The notes: generated by a model from the letters alone, not told the origin. 29,593 bases of DNA from an uncultured Oscillospiraceae bacterium (GCA_934597585.1 CAKTSA010000020.1:1-29593); one strand, 5' to 3'. Counted from the first letter of the stretch, positions 1 to 8,840 are shown. Numbers and translations: made by a program.

Positions 1-126
1 CACACAGCATTGTGCGCCGCACCCATCAGCATGGGCCGGGGTTAGACTCCCGTGGAGCTGTGCCAGCAGCCGTCCGTTTTGCCTCTTTCATTGCTATCTT
101 TATGCTTTATGAAAGGGGATTTTATC

Positions 127-312
127 ATGCAAGATAAAGCTACAAATCCCGGCAAGACCAGCAGGCCAGAGAAAAATCCTCTGGATGCAAAAACGACCTA
201 TCACATTGGCAATCGGTCGTTCGTTGTTGAGCCGGTTTTCAAAGAAGAAAGCCCGGATACCCTGGGCAGCGTTCTCCTTCGCCTGATGAAGTCCGAGAGT
301 GAAAAGCTGTAA
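127..312 (+). CDS. tnpW: TnpW family transposon-encoded protein
   Basis: A small soluble protein of 61 aa matching the TnpW family, which is carried next to large serine recombinases in clostridial integrative elements. Its precise role is not established. The middle of the protein has the family pattern TTYHIGNRSFVVEPVF followed by a C-terminal segment with LGSVLLRLM. The frame is open further upstream, but ATG 127 is preferred because AAAGGGG lies 8 bases before it and the family usually begins with a short polar leader. It is followed after about 100 bases by the recombinase, which has its own promoter in the gap. I am confident of the family and have no view on its biochemical function. 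Confidence 0.8.
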   Translation: MQDKATNPGKTSRPEKNPLDAKTTYHIGNRSFVVEPVFKEESPDTLGSVLLRLMKSESEKL

Positions 313-329
313 ATAGCTTTCAAACCCGG

Positions 330-358
330 CTGACAGAGGCAGCAAATGGCGGTATAAT
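330..358 (+). promoter_or_regulatory. Promoter of the serine recombinase
   Basis: CTGACA (330-335) and TATAAT (353-358) are separated by exactly 17 bases, a good vegetative sigma-factor promoter. It lies 52 bases before the recombinase start at 411, and GGAGG lies just before that start. Confidence 0.7.
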
Positions 359-410
359 GTGTTCGTACAAGTATATTTGCTATTCGACTGCCTTGACGGA
401 AGGAGGACTT

Positions 411-2121
411 ATGAAACAGTCGAATAACAAAAAATCCCGTGACGTGACCGCCTTTCTCTATGAAAGACTTTCCCGTGACGATAATCTTGAAGGCGAAAGC
501 TAACAGCATCGGCAATCAAAAGAAGTTGCTTGCCAAAGTCGCAAAGGAAAAGGGCTACACAAATCTGGTCCATTTCCTGGATGACGGTATTTCCGGCGTG
601 ACGATGGATCGCCCCGGCTTCGTGGAAATGATCCGCCAGTTGGAACAGGGAAAAGCCGCCGCTGTCTTTGTCAAAGACCTCTCGCGCCTGGGGCGCAACT
701 ACATTGAGGTCGGACGTTTGACAGAGGAATTTTTCCCGGACCATGATATCCGTCTGGTGGCCGTTTCGGATAACATCGACACGGCGGAGGGCGAAAATGA
801 GCTTGCCCCGATCCGCAACCTGTTCAACGAGTGGTATGCCCGCGATATCAGCAAAAAGCGGCGCATCAGCAATAAGATCAAGGGCAATGCCGGTGAGCCG
901 ATGGGCCAGCCGCCCTACGGTTACATCAAGGACCCGAACGATCCGAAGCATTGGATTGTGGATGACGAGGCAGCCCAGGTTGTGCGCCGCGTTTACAGCA
1001 TGACTTTGGAGGGCTTCGGAACAGAGCAGATCGCCACCCAGCTTGAAAAGGATGGTGTCCTGACCCCGCGGGCCTACTGGCTCACGAAGGGCATCAAACG
1101 CCCCGGCAAGGGCAAACAGCAGCCGCCTACCAAGTGGAACAGCTCTACCATCACCAAAATCCTCTCCCTGCAGGAATACTGTGGTGACATTCTCAATTTC
1201 AAAACTTATTCCAAGTCCTACAAGAATAAGAAGCGGATCGACAATGACCGTGAGAATTGGGTGGTGTTCCAGGACGTCCATGAGGCGATCATCGAGTGTG
1301 CTGTCTATGAGCAGGTGCAGCAGAAGCGGGGCAAAATCCGCAAGCGCCGCACCAACAACGGAGAACACAATATGTTTTCCGGCCTGTTGGTCTGCGCCGA
1401 TTGCGGCAGCAACCTTCACTTTCACTTCAATCAGGGCAATCCGGAGATCAAGTATTTCAACTGCTCCAACTACAAGGGCAACCGCGGCACCTGCACCTCT
1501 ACCCATTATGTCCGTGTGGACTTCCTGGAGGAAGTGGTGCTGGGAGAAATACGGTGCTTAACGAAATTCGCCAGTCTCTATGAGGACGAATTTGTAAAAG
1601 CGGTGATCGGTCATTCCCAGCAGGCGGAGCAGACAGACCGCAAGCTGAAGGAAAAGGAACTGAAAACGCTCCTTGCCCGTGACGAAGAATTGGACGACCT
1701 CTTTGAACGCATTTATGAGGATAATGTTTCCGGCAAGCTCTCTGATGACCGCTTTGCAAAAATGTCCCGGCGGTATGAGGACGAGCAAAAGGACCTTTCG
1801 GAGAAAATAAAAAAGCTCCGCTCCGAAATAGAGAAGCAGAGCAGCCGTTCCATGACAACGGATATGTTTATCGGTCTTGTTCGCAAGTACACCAGAGTGA
1901 GAAAACTGACGCCCAGGATGCTGAACGAACTGATTGAGAAGATCGAAGTGTTCAATGCTGAGAAGATCGACGGCGTATGGGAGCAGCGGCTTCGCATCCA
2001 CTATAACTGCGTCGGAACAATTGAGATTCCAACGGTGCTGCCCCTGCCGATCCCGGAAGTGTCCGTAAATACAAGAAAAGGCGTAGTCGTCAACTACGCC
2101 CCCTGTGAACTCGCTGTATAA
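411..2121 (+). pseudogene. Large serine recombinase (TnpX-like), frameshifted
   Basis: A site-specific recombinase that would excise and insert the element through a serine-DNA intermediate. The start at 411 has a strong GGAGG site. The first 30 codons contain YERLSRDD, where Ser21 is the expected nucleophile, and then a TAA stops the frame at 501-503. Removing the single T at 501 restores the family reading GES-NSIGNQKK and a protein of about 569 aa, the usual size. The remainder carries the resolvase core (SRLGRNYIEVG), the recombinase domain, a zinc ribbon (CADCG followed by two later Cys) and a C-terminal coiled coil. As written, the catalytic serine is separated from the rest, so no active enzyme is expected. 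A sequencing error at one base is the main alternative. Confidence 0.88.
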
Positions 2122-2167
2122 AAAGCGAGTGTTCTTACAGCCTTTCAAATGCTATAAGAACACTCGC
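2121..2167 (-). terminator. Intrinsic terminator of tRNA-Leu
   Basis: Perfect 13-bp inverted repeat, arms 2125-2137 and 2155-2167, loop of 17 bases. Read on the minus strand the stem is followed by TTTTTA, so it ends the tRNA transcript 3 bases after the CCA. The recombinase stop codon at 2119-2121 touches the U-tract. Confidence 0.85.
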
Positions 2168-2169
2168 CA

Positions 2170-2253
2170 TGGTGCGGGCAACAGGACTCGAACCTGCACG
2201 CGTTTGGCAGTGGAACCTAAATCCACCGAGTCTACCAATTCCACCATGCCCGC
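2170..2253 (-). tRNA. tRNA-Leu (anticodon UAG)
   Basis: A class II tRNA of 84 nt including the encoded CCA (2170-2172). The acceptor stem pairs GCGGGCA with TGCCCGC. The anticodon stem GTGGA/TCCAC encloses the loop TTTAGGT, giving anticodon UAG, which reads CUN leucine codons. A long variable arm and GGTTCGAGTCC of the T arm are present. It has its own promoter and terminator and lies beside the end of the integrative element. Confidence 0.95.
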
Positions 2254-2270
2254 ATTGCCAGAGCCTGTTT

Positions 2271-2299
2271 ATTCTAGCATTTCGGAAAAAATTTGTCAA
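2271..2299 (-). promoter_or_regulatory. Promoter of tRNA-Leu
   Basis: On the minus strand TTGACA (2294-2299) and TAGAAT (2271-2276) are spaced by 17 bases, ending 17 bases before the tRNA 5' end. A near-consensus promoter, as expected for a stable RNA gene. Confidence 0.85.
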
Positions 2300-2339
2300 C
2301 ACTTCCAATCTCCGTTGCGCATATGGAATGAAAAAAACC

Positions 2340-2368
2340 TTGACATTGTGGTTGGATGCAAGTACAAT
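2340..2368 (+). promoter_or_regulatory. Promoter of rny
   Basis: TTGACA (2340-2345), 17-base spacer, TACAAT (2363-2368). It implies a 5' leader of about 210 bases before the RNase Y start at 2585. I see no recognised riboswitch in that leader. Confidence 0.8.
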
Positions 2369-2584
2369 AAACGTGGTATGGTATGTGCCCTCCGGGACTG
2401 CCAATTTCGGGGCGGTGCGTTTCATTTGTGAGAACCGGCATCTGGCCGGGATCTGCGTTTATCGCCGCGTGGCGTTTTATTGTGATATCCACCGCTTTTG
2501 CGGTGACTTTTGCAACAATTTCACATGGGGACAAACGCACACCCCTGGCCGCAAATTTTAGGAAGGAGGTGTGCTGCAAGAATT

Positions 2585-4126
2585 ATGGTTTGGGTTATTA
2601 CCGTTATTGTAACCATCCTGGGCATCGCTGCGGGCTTTGGCGGCGGTGTGCTGTACCGCAAGAAGGTCGCCGAACGTGCCATCGGCTCCGCCGAGGAGGA
2701 GGCCACCCGGCTTGTCAACGAGGCGATCCGCACCGGCGAGAACCGTAAAAAGGAAATGCTGCTGGAAGCCAAGGATGAAATCCATAAATCTCGCGCAGAA
2801 CACGACAAGGAAGTCAAGGAGCGCCGGGCGGAGCTGACCAAGCAGGAGCGCCGTCTGGAGCAGAAGGAAGCCACCCTGGACAAGAAGACCGAGGCCTTTG
2901 AACGCAAGGAGGACGAGCTGAACCGCCGTCTGGCTGGCGTCCAGCAGACCCAGGCCCAGGCAGAGGAGATCCGCAATCAGCAGCTGGAGACCCTGGAAAA
3001 GATCTCCGGCCTGACCCAGGAGCAGGCCAAGCAATTCCTGCTGGATTCCATCGAGCAGGATGTGCGCCACGAGGCCGCTCAGAAGATCAAGGAAATCGAG
3101 CAGCAGCTCAAGGACGAGGCAGAGGAGAAGGGCCGCGAGATTATCGCCACCGCCATTCAGCGCTGCGCCGCCGACCACGCCGCCGAGACGACGGTTTCCG
3201 TGGTCAACCTGCCCAACGACGAGATGAAGGGCAGAATCATCGGCCGTGAGGGCCGCAACATCCGCACCCTGGAAACCATCACGGGCGTGGATCTGATCAT
3301 CGACGACACCCCCGAGGCAATCACCGTCAGCTCCTTTGACCCGGTTCGCCGGGAGATCGCCCGCCTGGCGCTGGAAAAGCTGATCGTGGACGGCCGCATC
3401 CACCCCACCCGCATCGAGGACATGGTGGAGAAGGCCCGCAAGGAGGTTGACCGCACCATCCGCGAGGAAGGCGAGCGCGCCTGCTACGAGACCGGCGTGC
3501 ACAACCTGAACCCGGAGCTTATCAAGATTCTGGGCCGCCAGAAGTACCGCACCTCCTACGGCCAGAACGTGCTGAACCACTCCATCGAGGTGGCCCACAT
3601 CGCCGGCCTGATGGCCGCAGAGCTGGGCGTGGATGTGGCAATGGCCAAGCGTGCAGGCCTGCTGCATGATCTGGGCAAGTCCATCGACCACGAGGTCGAG
3701 GGCAGCCATGTGCAGCTGGGCGCCGACCTGGCCCGGAAGTTCAAGGAAAATCCCGTGATCGTCAACGCCATCGAGGCGCACCATGGCGACGTGGAGCCAA
3801 AGACGGTAATCGCCGTGCTGGTTCAGGCCGCCGATGCCATCTCCGCTGCCCGCCCCGGCGCGCGGCGTGAAAACGTAGAGAATTATATCCGCCGCCTGCA
3901 AAAGCTGGAGGAGCTGACCGGCTCCTACCCCGGCGTTGAAAAGGCCTACGCCATCCAGGCCGGCCGCGAGGTTCGCATCATGGTCAAGCCCGAGGAGGTC
4001 AGCGAGGACAACATGATCCTCCTTGCCCGGGACGTGGCCAAGAAAATCGAATCCGAGCTGGAATACCCCGGCCAGATCAAGGTCAACGTCATCCGCGAAA
4101 CCAAGGCTGTGGAATTTGCAAAATAA
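2585..4126 (+). CDS. rny: Ribonuclease Y
   Basis: Membrane-anchored endoribonuclease that starts bulk mRNA decay and processing in Firmicutes, acting at the inner face of the membrane. The 513 aa match the family length. An N-terminal membrane helix (about residues 2-22) is followed by a long charged coiled coil (about 25-195), a KH RNA-binding domain (about 203-270, with [10 protein letters not shown]) and an HD phosphohydrolase domain with the metal pair His361-Asp362 in [12 protein letters not shown]. Start 2585 (MVWVITVIV) gives the normal anchor, and AGGAGG stands about 15 bases upstream. The frame is open further upstream from 2510, but that extension is not family-like. It is a single-gene unit with its own promoter and a GC-rich terminator. 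Confidence 0.97.
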   Translation: MVWVITVIVTILGIAAGFGGGVLYRKKVAERAIGSAEEEATRLVNEAIRTGENRKKEMLLEAKDEIHKSRAEHDKEVKERRAELTKQERRLEQKEATLDKKTEAFERKEDELNRRLAGVQQTQAQAEEIRNQQLETLEKISGLTQEQAKQFLLDSIEQDVRHEAAQKIKEIEQQLKDEAEEKGREIIATAIQRCAADHAAETTVSVVNLPNDEMKGRIIGREGRNIRTLETITGVDLIIDDTPEAITVSSFDPVRREIARLALEKLIVDGRIHPTRIEDMVEKARKEVDRTIREEGERACYETGVHNLNPELIKILGRQKYRTSYGQNVLNHSIEVAHIAGLMAAELGVDVAMAKRAGLLHDLGKSIDHEVEGSHVQLGADLARKFKENPVIVNAIEAHHGDVEPKTVIAVLVQAADAISAARPGARRENVENYIRRLQKLEELTGSYPGVEKAYAIQAGREVRIMVKPEEVSEDNMILLARDVAKKIESELEYPGQIKVNVIRETKAVEFAK

Positions 4127-4138
4127 TCCCATCAAACA

Positions 4139-4164
4139 CCGGGGCTGCCATTTGGCAGCCCCGG
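4139..4164 (+). terminator. Terminator-like hairpin after rny
   Basis: Perfect 12-bp stem (4139-4150 with 4153-4164) around two T bases, 13 bases after the rny stop. The stem is very stable, but only a weak T-rich stretch follows. Confidence 0.6.
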
Positions 4165-4193
4165 AATCGTTATAGAAGCCAAAAACGAACGGC

Positions 4194-4234
4194 ATCCCCT
4201 TTGGTTCCCCCCTGCAAGGGAAGCCAAGGGGGAT
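4194..4234. repeat. Imperfect hairpin between rny and the capA-like gene
   Basis: The segment 4194-4209 pairs with 4218-4234 over about 16 positions, with wobble pairs and one bulge, enclosing a short loop. The CCCC/TTGG/TCCC composition resembles the arm of the dispersed repeats seen later in the window, so it may be a degenerate copy. Confidence 0.45.
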
Positions 4235-4258
4235 TTCCCATTTCTCAAAACAGAATAC

Positions 4259-4287
4259 TTGCATCACAGGCGATAATACGGTATAAT
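4259..4287 (+). promoter_or_regulatory. Promoter of the capA-like gene
   Basis: TTGCAT (4259-4264), 17-base spacer, perfect TATAAT (4282-4287), 46 bases before the chosen start codon. Confidence 0.7.
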
Positions 4288-4333
4288 AATATTTCATTAC
4301 CACCCCATCGCATTGGAAAGGAGACGTTTCGCC

Positions 4334-5641
4334 ATGGCTAATAGCCCGGAGGATATGGATAAGCGCCGGAAGCGGCGGGAGGAGCAGCTGCGACGTCGGC
4401 GGAAGCAGCAGCGCAAGCTGCGGCTGGGGCTGGCTGCGGCGGTGGTTGTGCTGGGGATTTGCTGCTGTGTGATCTATTATTTTATTCAGGACGCCCCCAA
4501 GGGGCAGATGACCCAGAACGTAGCTACCCCGGCTCCCACGGAGACGCCCGCCACCGCGCCCACCGAGGAGACCCGCTCCCGCTTCGACCCCATCACCACC
4601 GTGCACATCCGGGCGGCGGGGGATCTGAACATCACCGACTCGGTGGTGGATTCCGGCCTGGCGGCCAACGGCTACGACTATACCCGCGCCTTTCAGGATG
4701 TGGCCAGCACCCTGTCCAGCGCCGATCTGACCATTATGAATCTGGAGGGCAACATCTGCGGCGAGCCCTACGGCACCGCTACCACCTCCGCTCCCAATAA
4801 GCTGCTTACCGCGCTGCGCGCCGCAGGCGTGGACATTCTCCAGATGGCCAACTCCTGCACCATCAACAATGGCCTGATCGGACTGAATTCCACCTTGCAG
4901 GCCATCCGCGCCGCCGGGATCGAGCCGGTGGGGGCCTATGCCAGCACTGCCGAGTTCAAGCAGAGCAAGGGCTACACCATCTGCGACGTGGGCGGCATCC
5001 GCATTGCCGTGGTGGCATTCACCAAGGGCGTGGGCGGCCGGGGCCTGCCAGAGGGCAGCGAGGGCTGCGTCAACCTGCTCTATACCGATTACGAGAGCAC
5101 CTACCGCCGGGTGGACACCGCCGGCATTACCAAAATCCTGGACAATGCCAAGGCCGAAAAGCCGGATTTCATCATTGCCCTGCTCCACTGGGGCAGCGAG
5201 AACAACGACACCATCAGCAAGACCCAGGAATCCATCATCACCCTGCTGAAGAAGAACGGCGTGGGCCTGATCCTGGGCACCCATCCCCATCTGGTGCAGC
5301 AGATCGACTACGACGAGTCCGTCGGCACCTTGGTCGCCTATTCCCTGGGGGATTTCTACGGCGACGGCAGCCGGGGCGGCACCAATTATTCCATCATTCT
5401 GGACATTGAGATCACCAAGGACACCGACAAGCGCACCACCAAGGTCACCGGCTACAGCTACACCCCCATCTACACCGTCACCGGCGCACAGTCCGCTGAC
5501 GGCTATCAGCGGGTGGTGCGCATCGAGCAGGCCATGCAGGCCCACGACGGCAATTTCGTGGATAAGATCACTGATGCCTGCTATTCCGACATGGTCTACT
5601 CCCTTTCCCGCATCGCCGACCGCACCAGCGGGAAGGGGTAA
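4334..5641 (+). CDS. CapA-like metallophosphatase-fold protein, membrane-anchored
   Basis: CapA/PgsA-family protein of 435 aa, a group linked to poly-gamma-glutamate or other envelope polymer metabolism; the substrate here is unknown. An Arg/Lys-rich N-terminus (residues about 8-35) precedes one membrane helix (about 38-56), then a Thr/Pro linker, then the outward-facing catalytic domain. Motifs in order are AAGDLN (Asp97), NLEGN (Asn136/Glu138), MANSCTINNG (173-180), LLHWGSEN (His285), LGTHPHLVQQ (His317/His319) and YSLGDF. The third motif normally reads ANNHxxDxG, and here the His is Cys and the Asp is Asn. ATG 4334 is chosen over TTG 4313 because AAAGGAG lies 10 bases before it. It is monocistronic, between its own promoter and a repeat block. 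Confidence 0.85.
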   Translation: MANSPEDMDKRRKRREEQLRRRRKQQRKLRLGLAAAVVVLGICCCVIYYFIQDAPKGQMTQNVATPAPTETPATAPTEETRSRFDPITTVHIRAAGDLNITDSVVDSGLAANGYDYTRAFQDVASTLSSADLTIMNLEGNICGEPYGTATTSAPNKLLTALRAAGVDILQMANSCTINNGLIGLNSTLQAIRAAGIEPVGAYASTAEFKQSKGYTICDVGGIRIAVVAFTKGVGGRGLPEGSEGCVNLLYTDYESTYRRVDTAGITKILDNAKAEKPDFIIALLHWGSENNDTISKTQESIITLLKKNGVGLILGTHPHLVQQIDYDESVGTLVAYSLGDFYGDGSRGGTNYSIILDIEITKDTDKRTTKVTGYSYTPIYTVTGAQSADGYQRVVRIEQAMQAHDGNFVDKITDACYSDMVYSLSRIADRTSGKG

Positions 5642-5826
5642 CGCGGCCCGGAAAGAGCGCGCTTCCTTGGCTATGGACGCGAATCAAGGGAAGAAAATGT
5701 TTGTAGCTCCTGCTAAAAACGATTAAAACAAAAATCCCCCCCGTAGGGGTCGGCAACCTGCCGACCCTAAACCCCACGGTTTAGGAAGCACTAAAGATGA
5801 ACGTATAATCTGACGTATGCATCCCC

Positions 5827-6220
5827 AAGCTTCCCTGTGGGGGAAGCTGTCGCCGCAGCGACTGAAGAGGGCACTCAGGTGATAGTTTCGTGAGAGACTT
5901 CACTAAAAAGGTAGAATCTTAAACATTTTGAGTCCGTAGGGGCGGATATTAGCCGCCCGAAGCCCAACGAACGTGAGCTGTACAGACGAACCGCTCAATC
6001 TCGGTACCCGGCGGGGCGACAAATTGCCGCCCCCTACGAACTCAAAAACTTTTGGTAATGTTCATTCAACTGACAGCTCAATTCCGCGAGGTTGCGGGCG
6101 GCTGGTATCCGCCCCTACGGAGAGGTGCATCCCATTCACCGCACCCTTTAAGAAAATCCCACTGCGGTAAGCCCTCTTCAGTCAGCCCTACGGGCTGCCA
6201 GCTTCCCCCAAGGGAAGCTT
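5827..6220 (+). repeat. Composite palindrome, ~394 bp (block A copy)
   Basis: The left end (5827-5872, AAGCTTCCC-loop-GGGGAAGCT then a GTCGC/GCGAC hairpin, ending GAAGAGGGC) recurs inverted at the right end (6171-6220, GCCCTCTTC to GGGAAGCTT). Between them lie the 104-bp module and an inverted GGGCGG/CCGCCC hairpin. Confidence 0.75.
5935..6038 (+). repeat. 104-bp repeat module, copy 1
   Basis: Starts CGTAGGGGCGG and ends CCGCCCCCTACG, so its ends are inverted repeats. Flanking TGAGT and ACTCA extend the symmetry. The centre carries GAACGTGAGCTGT and CGAACCGCTCAATC, as in the other copies. Confidence 0.85.
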
Positions 6221-6420
6221 TTGGTGGAGGGCGGAAGCTGGTGCCATTCAATGAACCCTTAATAAAGAACCACCCACAGCAAACCCCTCAGTCTCGGCTA
6301 CGCCGAGCCAGCTCAGCTTTGCATTAAGCAGCTGTACGCCATTCGTTGAATGGCTACACCTGCTAAACCTTTCAAGGGAGCTCTGATAGCGCTAAAACTA
6401 CAACAAGAAGGAAAAGAACC

Positions 6421-8262
6421 ATGAGGATTCTGTTTGACAGCAAGAAGGCGGAGTTCAAGACGCCCTTTGGGTGCCTTTGCCCTGGGGAGGGGTGCACGCT
6501 GCATGTGCATATCCCGTCCTCCGTGGGCACCCGGCGGGCGGAGATCGTGCTGTGCTATGAGGACGGCAGCCCCGCCCGGTATCTGGAGATGTTCCGCCGG
6601 GAGCAGCGGGGGGATTATGACATCTATGAGGGGGAGTTCTCCCTCTTCGCCCCTGGGCTGTACTTCTACTATTTCCAGATTCACAACATGCACGGCATGT
6701 TCCGCCTGTTCAAGCAGGGGGACGACACCAATATGGAGGAAGGCGGCCTCTGGCAGGTCAGCTGCATCAGCCCGGATTTTACCACCCCGGACTGGGCCAA
6801 GGGCGCAGTGATCTATCAGATTTTTCCCGACCGCTTCCACCGCACCGGCAGCTGCGACCTCACCGGCAAGCTCCAGCCCTACACCCTCCACCGTCATTGG
6901 AGCGAGGACGTGGACTGGGCGCCGGATGAAAACGGCATCATTCAGAATAACGACTTCTACGGCGGCAATTTCCGGGGCATTACCGACAAGCTGGATTACA
7001 TCGCCAGCCTGGGCGTGACGCTCCTCTACCTGAACCCCATCTGCAAGGCCTTCTCCAACCATCGCTACGACACCGGCGACTACAAGACCCCCGACCCCAT
7101 GCTGGGTACCGAGGCGGACTTCGCCCGGCTGTGCAGCGCCGCCCACGCCCGGGGCATCCGGGTGATATTGGACGGCGTGTTCTCCCACACCGGCTCCAAC
7201 AGCCTGTATTTTGACCGCAGCCGCACCTTCGGCGGCATGGGGGCCTATTGCCGCCAGGATTCCCCCTATTATAACTGGTACACCTTCTACCACTGGCCGG
7301 ATAATTACCACTCCTGGTGGAATTTCGACACCCTGCCCACGGTGAATAAGATGCACCCGGACTTCATCAGCTATATCATCACGGATGAGGACAGCGTCCT
7401 GGCCCACTGGATCCGGCTGGGGGCCGACGGCTTCCGCCTGGACGTGGCGGACGAGCTGCCCGACGAATTCATCCGCATGCTCCGCGACCGGCTGCACCAG
7501 CTGAAGCCCGACGCGCTGCTGCTGGGCGAGGTGTGGGAGGATGCCTCCAACAAGACCGCCTATGGCCGCCGCCGTCGCTATTTCACCAATGCGGAGCTGG
7601 ACAGTGTGATGAATTATCCCTTCCGCACCGCCATTCTGGACTTCATGCGGGGCCGGGACGATGGCCGGAATCTGCGGGAGACGGTGCTGTCCATCGTGGA
7701 AAATTACCCCGCCCAGGTGGTTAGCTGCAATATGAACCTGCTGGGCACCCACGATACCCCCCGCATCCTCACCGCGCTGGTGGACGACTTCGACGGCAGC
7801 CGGGAGGAAAAGGCCCACCGCCACCTGAGCCGCAATCAGCTGGAGGTGGCCCGGGATCGACTGATGATGGCCTCCTTCCTGCAGTATGCCCTGCCCGGCT
7901 CCCCCAGCCTGTACTATGCCGACGAGGCGGGGATGGAGGGCTATAAGGATCCCTTCAACCGCCGCACCTACCCCTGGGGACGGGAGGATCAGGAGCTGCT
8001 GGCCCACTTCCGCGACCTGGGCAGGCTACGCACCCGGCTGACTGCGCTGCGCCTGGGCGACATCCAGTTCACCCTGGCCGCCGACCGCCACCTGGCCTTC
8101 ACCCGCACCCACGAGGGCGAGACGGTGCACGTCTATATCAACCGCAGCGGCGACGCCTGGGATATCCCCGCCGGGCAGGTGCTCTTTGGCCGGAACCTGC
8201 AGGCCGTTGCATCAGACCGGCTCACCCTGGCCCCTCGGGGCTTCTGCATGGTGGTGAAATAG
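6421..8262 (+). CDS. GH13 family alpha-glucosidase/neopullulanase-like amylase
   Basis: Retaining alpha-glucan hydrolase of 613 aa, likely cleaving imported malto-oligosaccharides or cyclodextrins, since there is no signal peptide. An N-terminal beta-rich carbohydrate-binding-like domain (about residues 1-125) precedes the (beta/alpha)8 barrel, which opens with AVIYQIFPDRF. The conserved regions are intact: DGVFSHTG (from Asp251), GFRLDVADE (nucleophile Asp341), LLGEVWE (acid/base Glu370) and GTHDTPR (His444-Asp445). A C-terminal beta domain follows. The N-domain plus barrel suggests the neopullulanase/cyclomaltodextrinase group, but the exact specificity is not readable. GAAGGAAA precedes the ATG. 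The stop is followed after one base by the next start, so the two genes are translated together. I see no clear promoter in the repeat-rich upstream region. Confidence 0.93.
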   Translation: MRILFDSKKAEFKTPFGCLCPGEGCTLHVHIPSSVGTRRAEIVLCYEDGSPARYLEMFRREQRGDYDIYEGEFSLFAPGLYFYYFQIHNMHGMFRLFKQGDDTNMEEGGLWQVSCISPDFTTPDWAKGAVIYQIFPDRFHRTGSCDLTGKLQPYTLHRHWSEDVDWAPDENGIIQNNDFYGGNFRGITDKLDYIASLGVTLLYLNPICKAFSNHRYDTGDYKTPDPMLGTEADFARLCSAAHARGIRVILDGVFSHTGSNSLYFDRSRTFGGMGAYCRQDSPYYNWYTFYHWPDNYHSWWNFDTLPTVNKMHPDFISYIITDEDSVLAHWIRLGADGFRLDVADELPDEFIRMLRDRLHQLKPDALLLGEVWEDASNKTAYGRRRRYFTNAELDSVMNYPFRTAILDFMRGRDDGRNLRETVLSIVENYPAQVVSCNMNLLGTHDTPRILTALVDDFDGSREEKAHRHLSRNQLEVARDRLMMASFLQYALPGSPSLYYADEAGMEGYKDPFNRRTYPWGREDQELLAHFRDLGRLRTRLTALRLGDIQFTLAADRHLAFTRTHEGETVHVYINRSGDAWDIPAGQVLFGRNLQAVASDRLTLAPRGFCMVVK

Positions 8263-8263
8263 A

Positions 8264-8464
8264 ATGGAACAAGAGCTTTTCTTCACCGGCTACTGCCGCC
8301 AGATCGACCAAAGCCGCATGGTCTGCATGGTACACAACGCCGCCACCCTGCTCGACTGCGACTGCTGCTACGGCACCTGCCTCTACCAGCCAGAATGCCC
8401 CATCGCAAAACAAATCACCGAGGCGCTTGATTTGCCCCCCTTAGATGTAAAGCAAGGGAGGTAA
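8264..8464 (+). CDS. Small cysteine-rich protein, function unknown
   Basis: A 66-aa protein starting one base after the stop of the GH13 gene and probably translated by coupling. It has seven cysteines, including the cluster DCDCCYGTC followed by PECPIAKQI, which suggests a metal site (zinc or Fe-S) or disulfides. No signal peptide or membrane helix is visible. The last residues (DVKQGR) run into sequence resembling the start of the dispersed repeats, so the C-terminal tail may be repeat-derived. I do not recognise a named family. The intact frame and tight coupling argue for a real gene. Confidence 0.65.
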   Translation: MEQELFFTGYCRQIDQSRMVCMVHNAATLLDCDCCYGTCLYQPECPIAKQITEALDLPPLDVKQGR

Positions 8465-8602
8465 ATATTTGTAAATCCTGATAAAAGCATCCTAAACCCC
8501 GTAGGGGTCAGCAACCTGCCGACCCTTAACCTTATGGTTTTGATAGCAAAAAAGATGAACGTATAACAAAAAAGGATACATCTACTAAGCTTCCCTGTGG
8601 GG

Positions 8603-8668
8603 TGTTGCAGAGCGCAGCGAATCTTTAATAACAATCATTGCCGGTGGCAATGATACCACAATTAATCA
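8603..8668 (+). repeat. 66-bp structured insert, copy 1
   Basis: Replaces the GAA at the apex of the AAGCTTCCC/GGGGAAGCT hairpin seen intact in block A. It begins TGTTGCAGAGCGCAGCGAAT and contains ATCATTGCC-GGT-GGCAATGAT (8634-8654), flanked by TTAAT/ATTAA. Confidence 0.8.
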
Positions 8669-8840
8669 GCTGTCGCCGCAGCGACTGAAGAGGGCACTCA
8701 GCCTATGGTTTTGAGAGGGACTTAGCTAAAGAGGTACAGGGTACAACGTTTTGAGTGCGTAGGGGCGGATATTAGCCGCCCGAGCCCCCGCCACTTCGAT
8801 AGCACCCCATTGAATGGCATCAGCCGAAAACCACCGCCTG

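Larger units (their letters stand above)
1..2121 (+). mobile_element. Edge of an integrative element carrying tnpW and a serine recombinase
   Basis: Two genes typical of one end of clostridial Tn4451/Tn5397-like integrative elements lie in order: a TnpW-like small protein and a TnpX-like large serine recombinase. The recombinase reads toward a tRNA-Leu gene and stops 49 bp before it, so the element end probably lies between 2121 and 2170. The left part of the element is outside the window. In the first 126 bases one frame is open until a stop at 43-45, and I recognise nothing there. Because the recombinase is frameshifted, the element looks immobile unless a helper acts in trans. The exact attachment site cannot be fixed from this sequence alone. 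Confidence 0.7.
5741..6354 (+). repeat. Intergenic repeat block A
   Basis: No gene is seen between 5642 and 6420. The block contains, in order: a GGGTCGGCA/TGCCGACCC hairpin (from 5743), the composite palindrome 5827-6220, a CTCGGC/GCCGAG hairpin near 6293, and a GCCATTC/GAATGGC hairpin (6338-6354). The same modules recur in the blocks near 8500, 11896, 18690 and 25563. Confidence 0.85.

Noticed and set aside
460..2121. Recombinase starting at the internal ATG 460
   Set aside because: That start would lose the catalytic serine segment and begins in the wrong frame relative to the conserved N-terminus; the frameshift at 501 explains the gene better.
2558..5545. Long minus-strand open frame of 995 codons
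   Set aside because: It is antisense to rny and the capA-like gene and spans their intergenic region. It arises from high GC, and its product is low-complexity Gly/Ala/Leu/His/Val without a family pattern.
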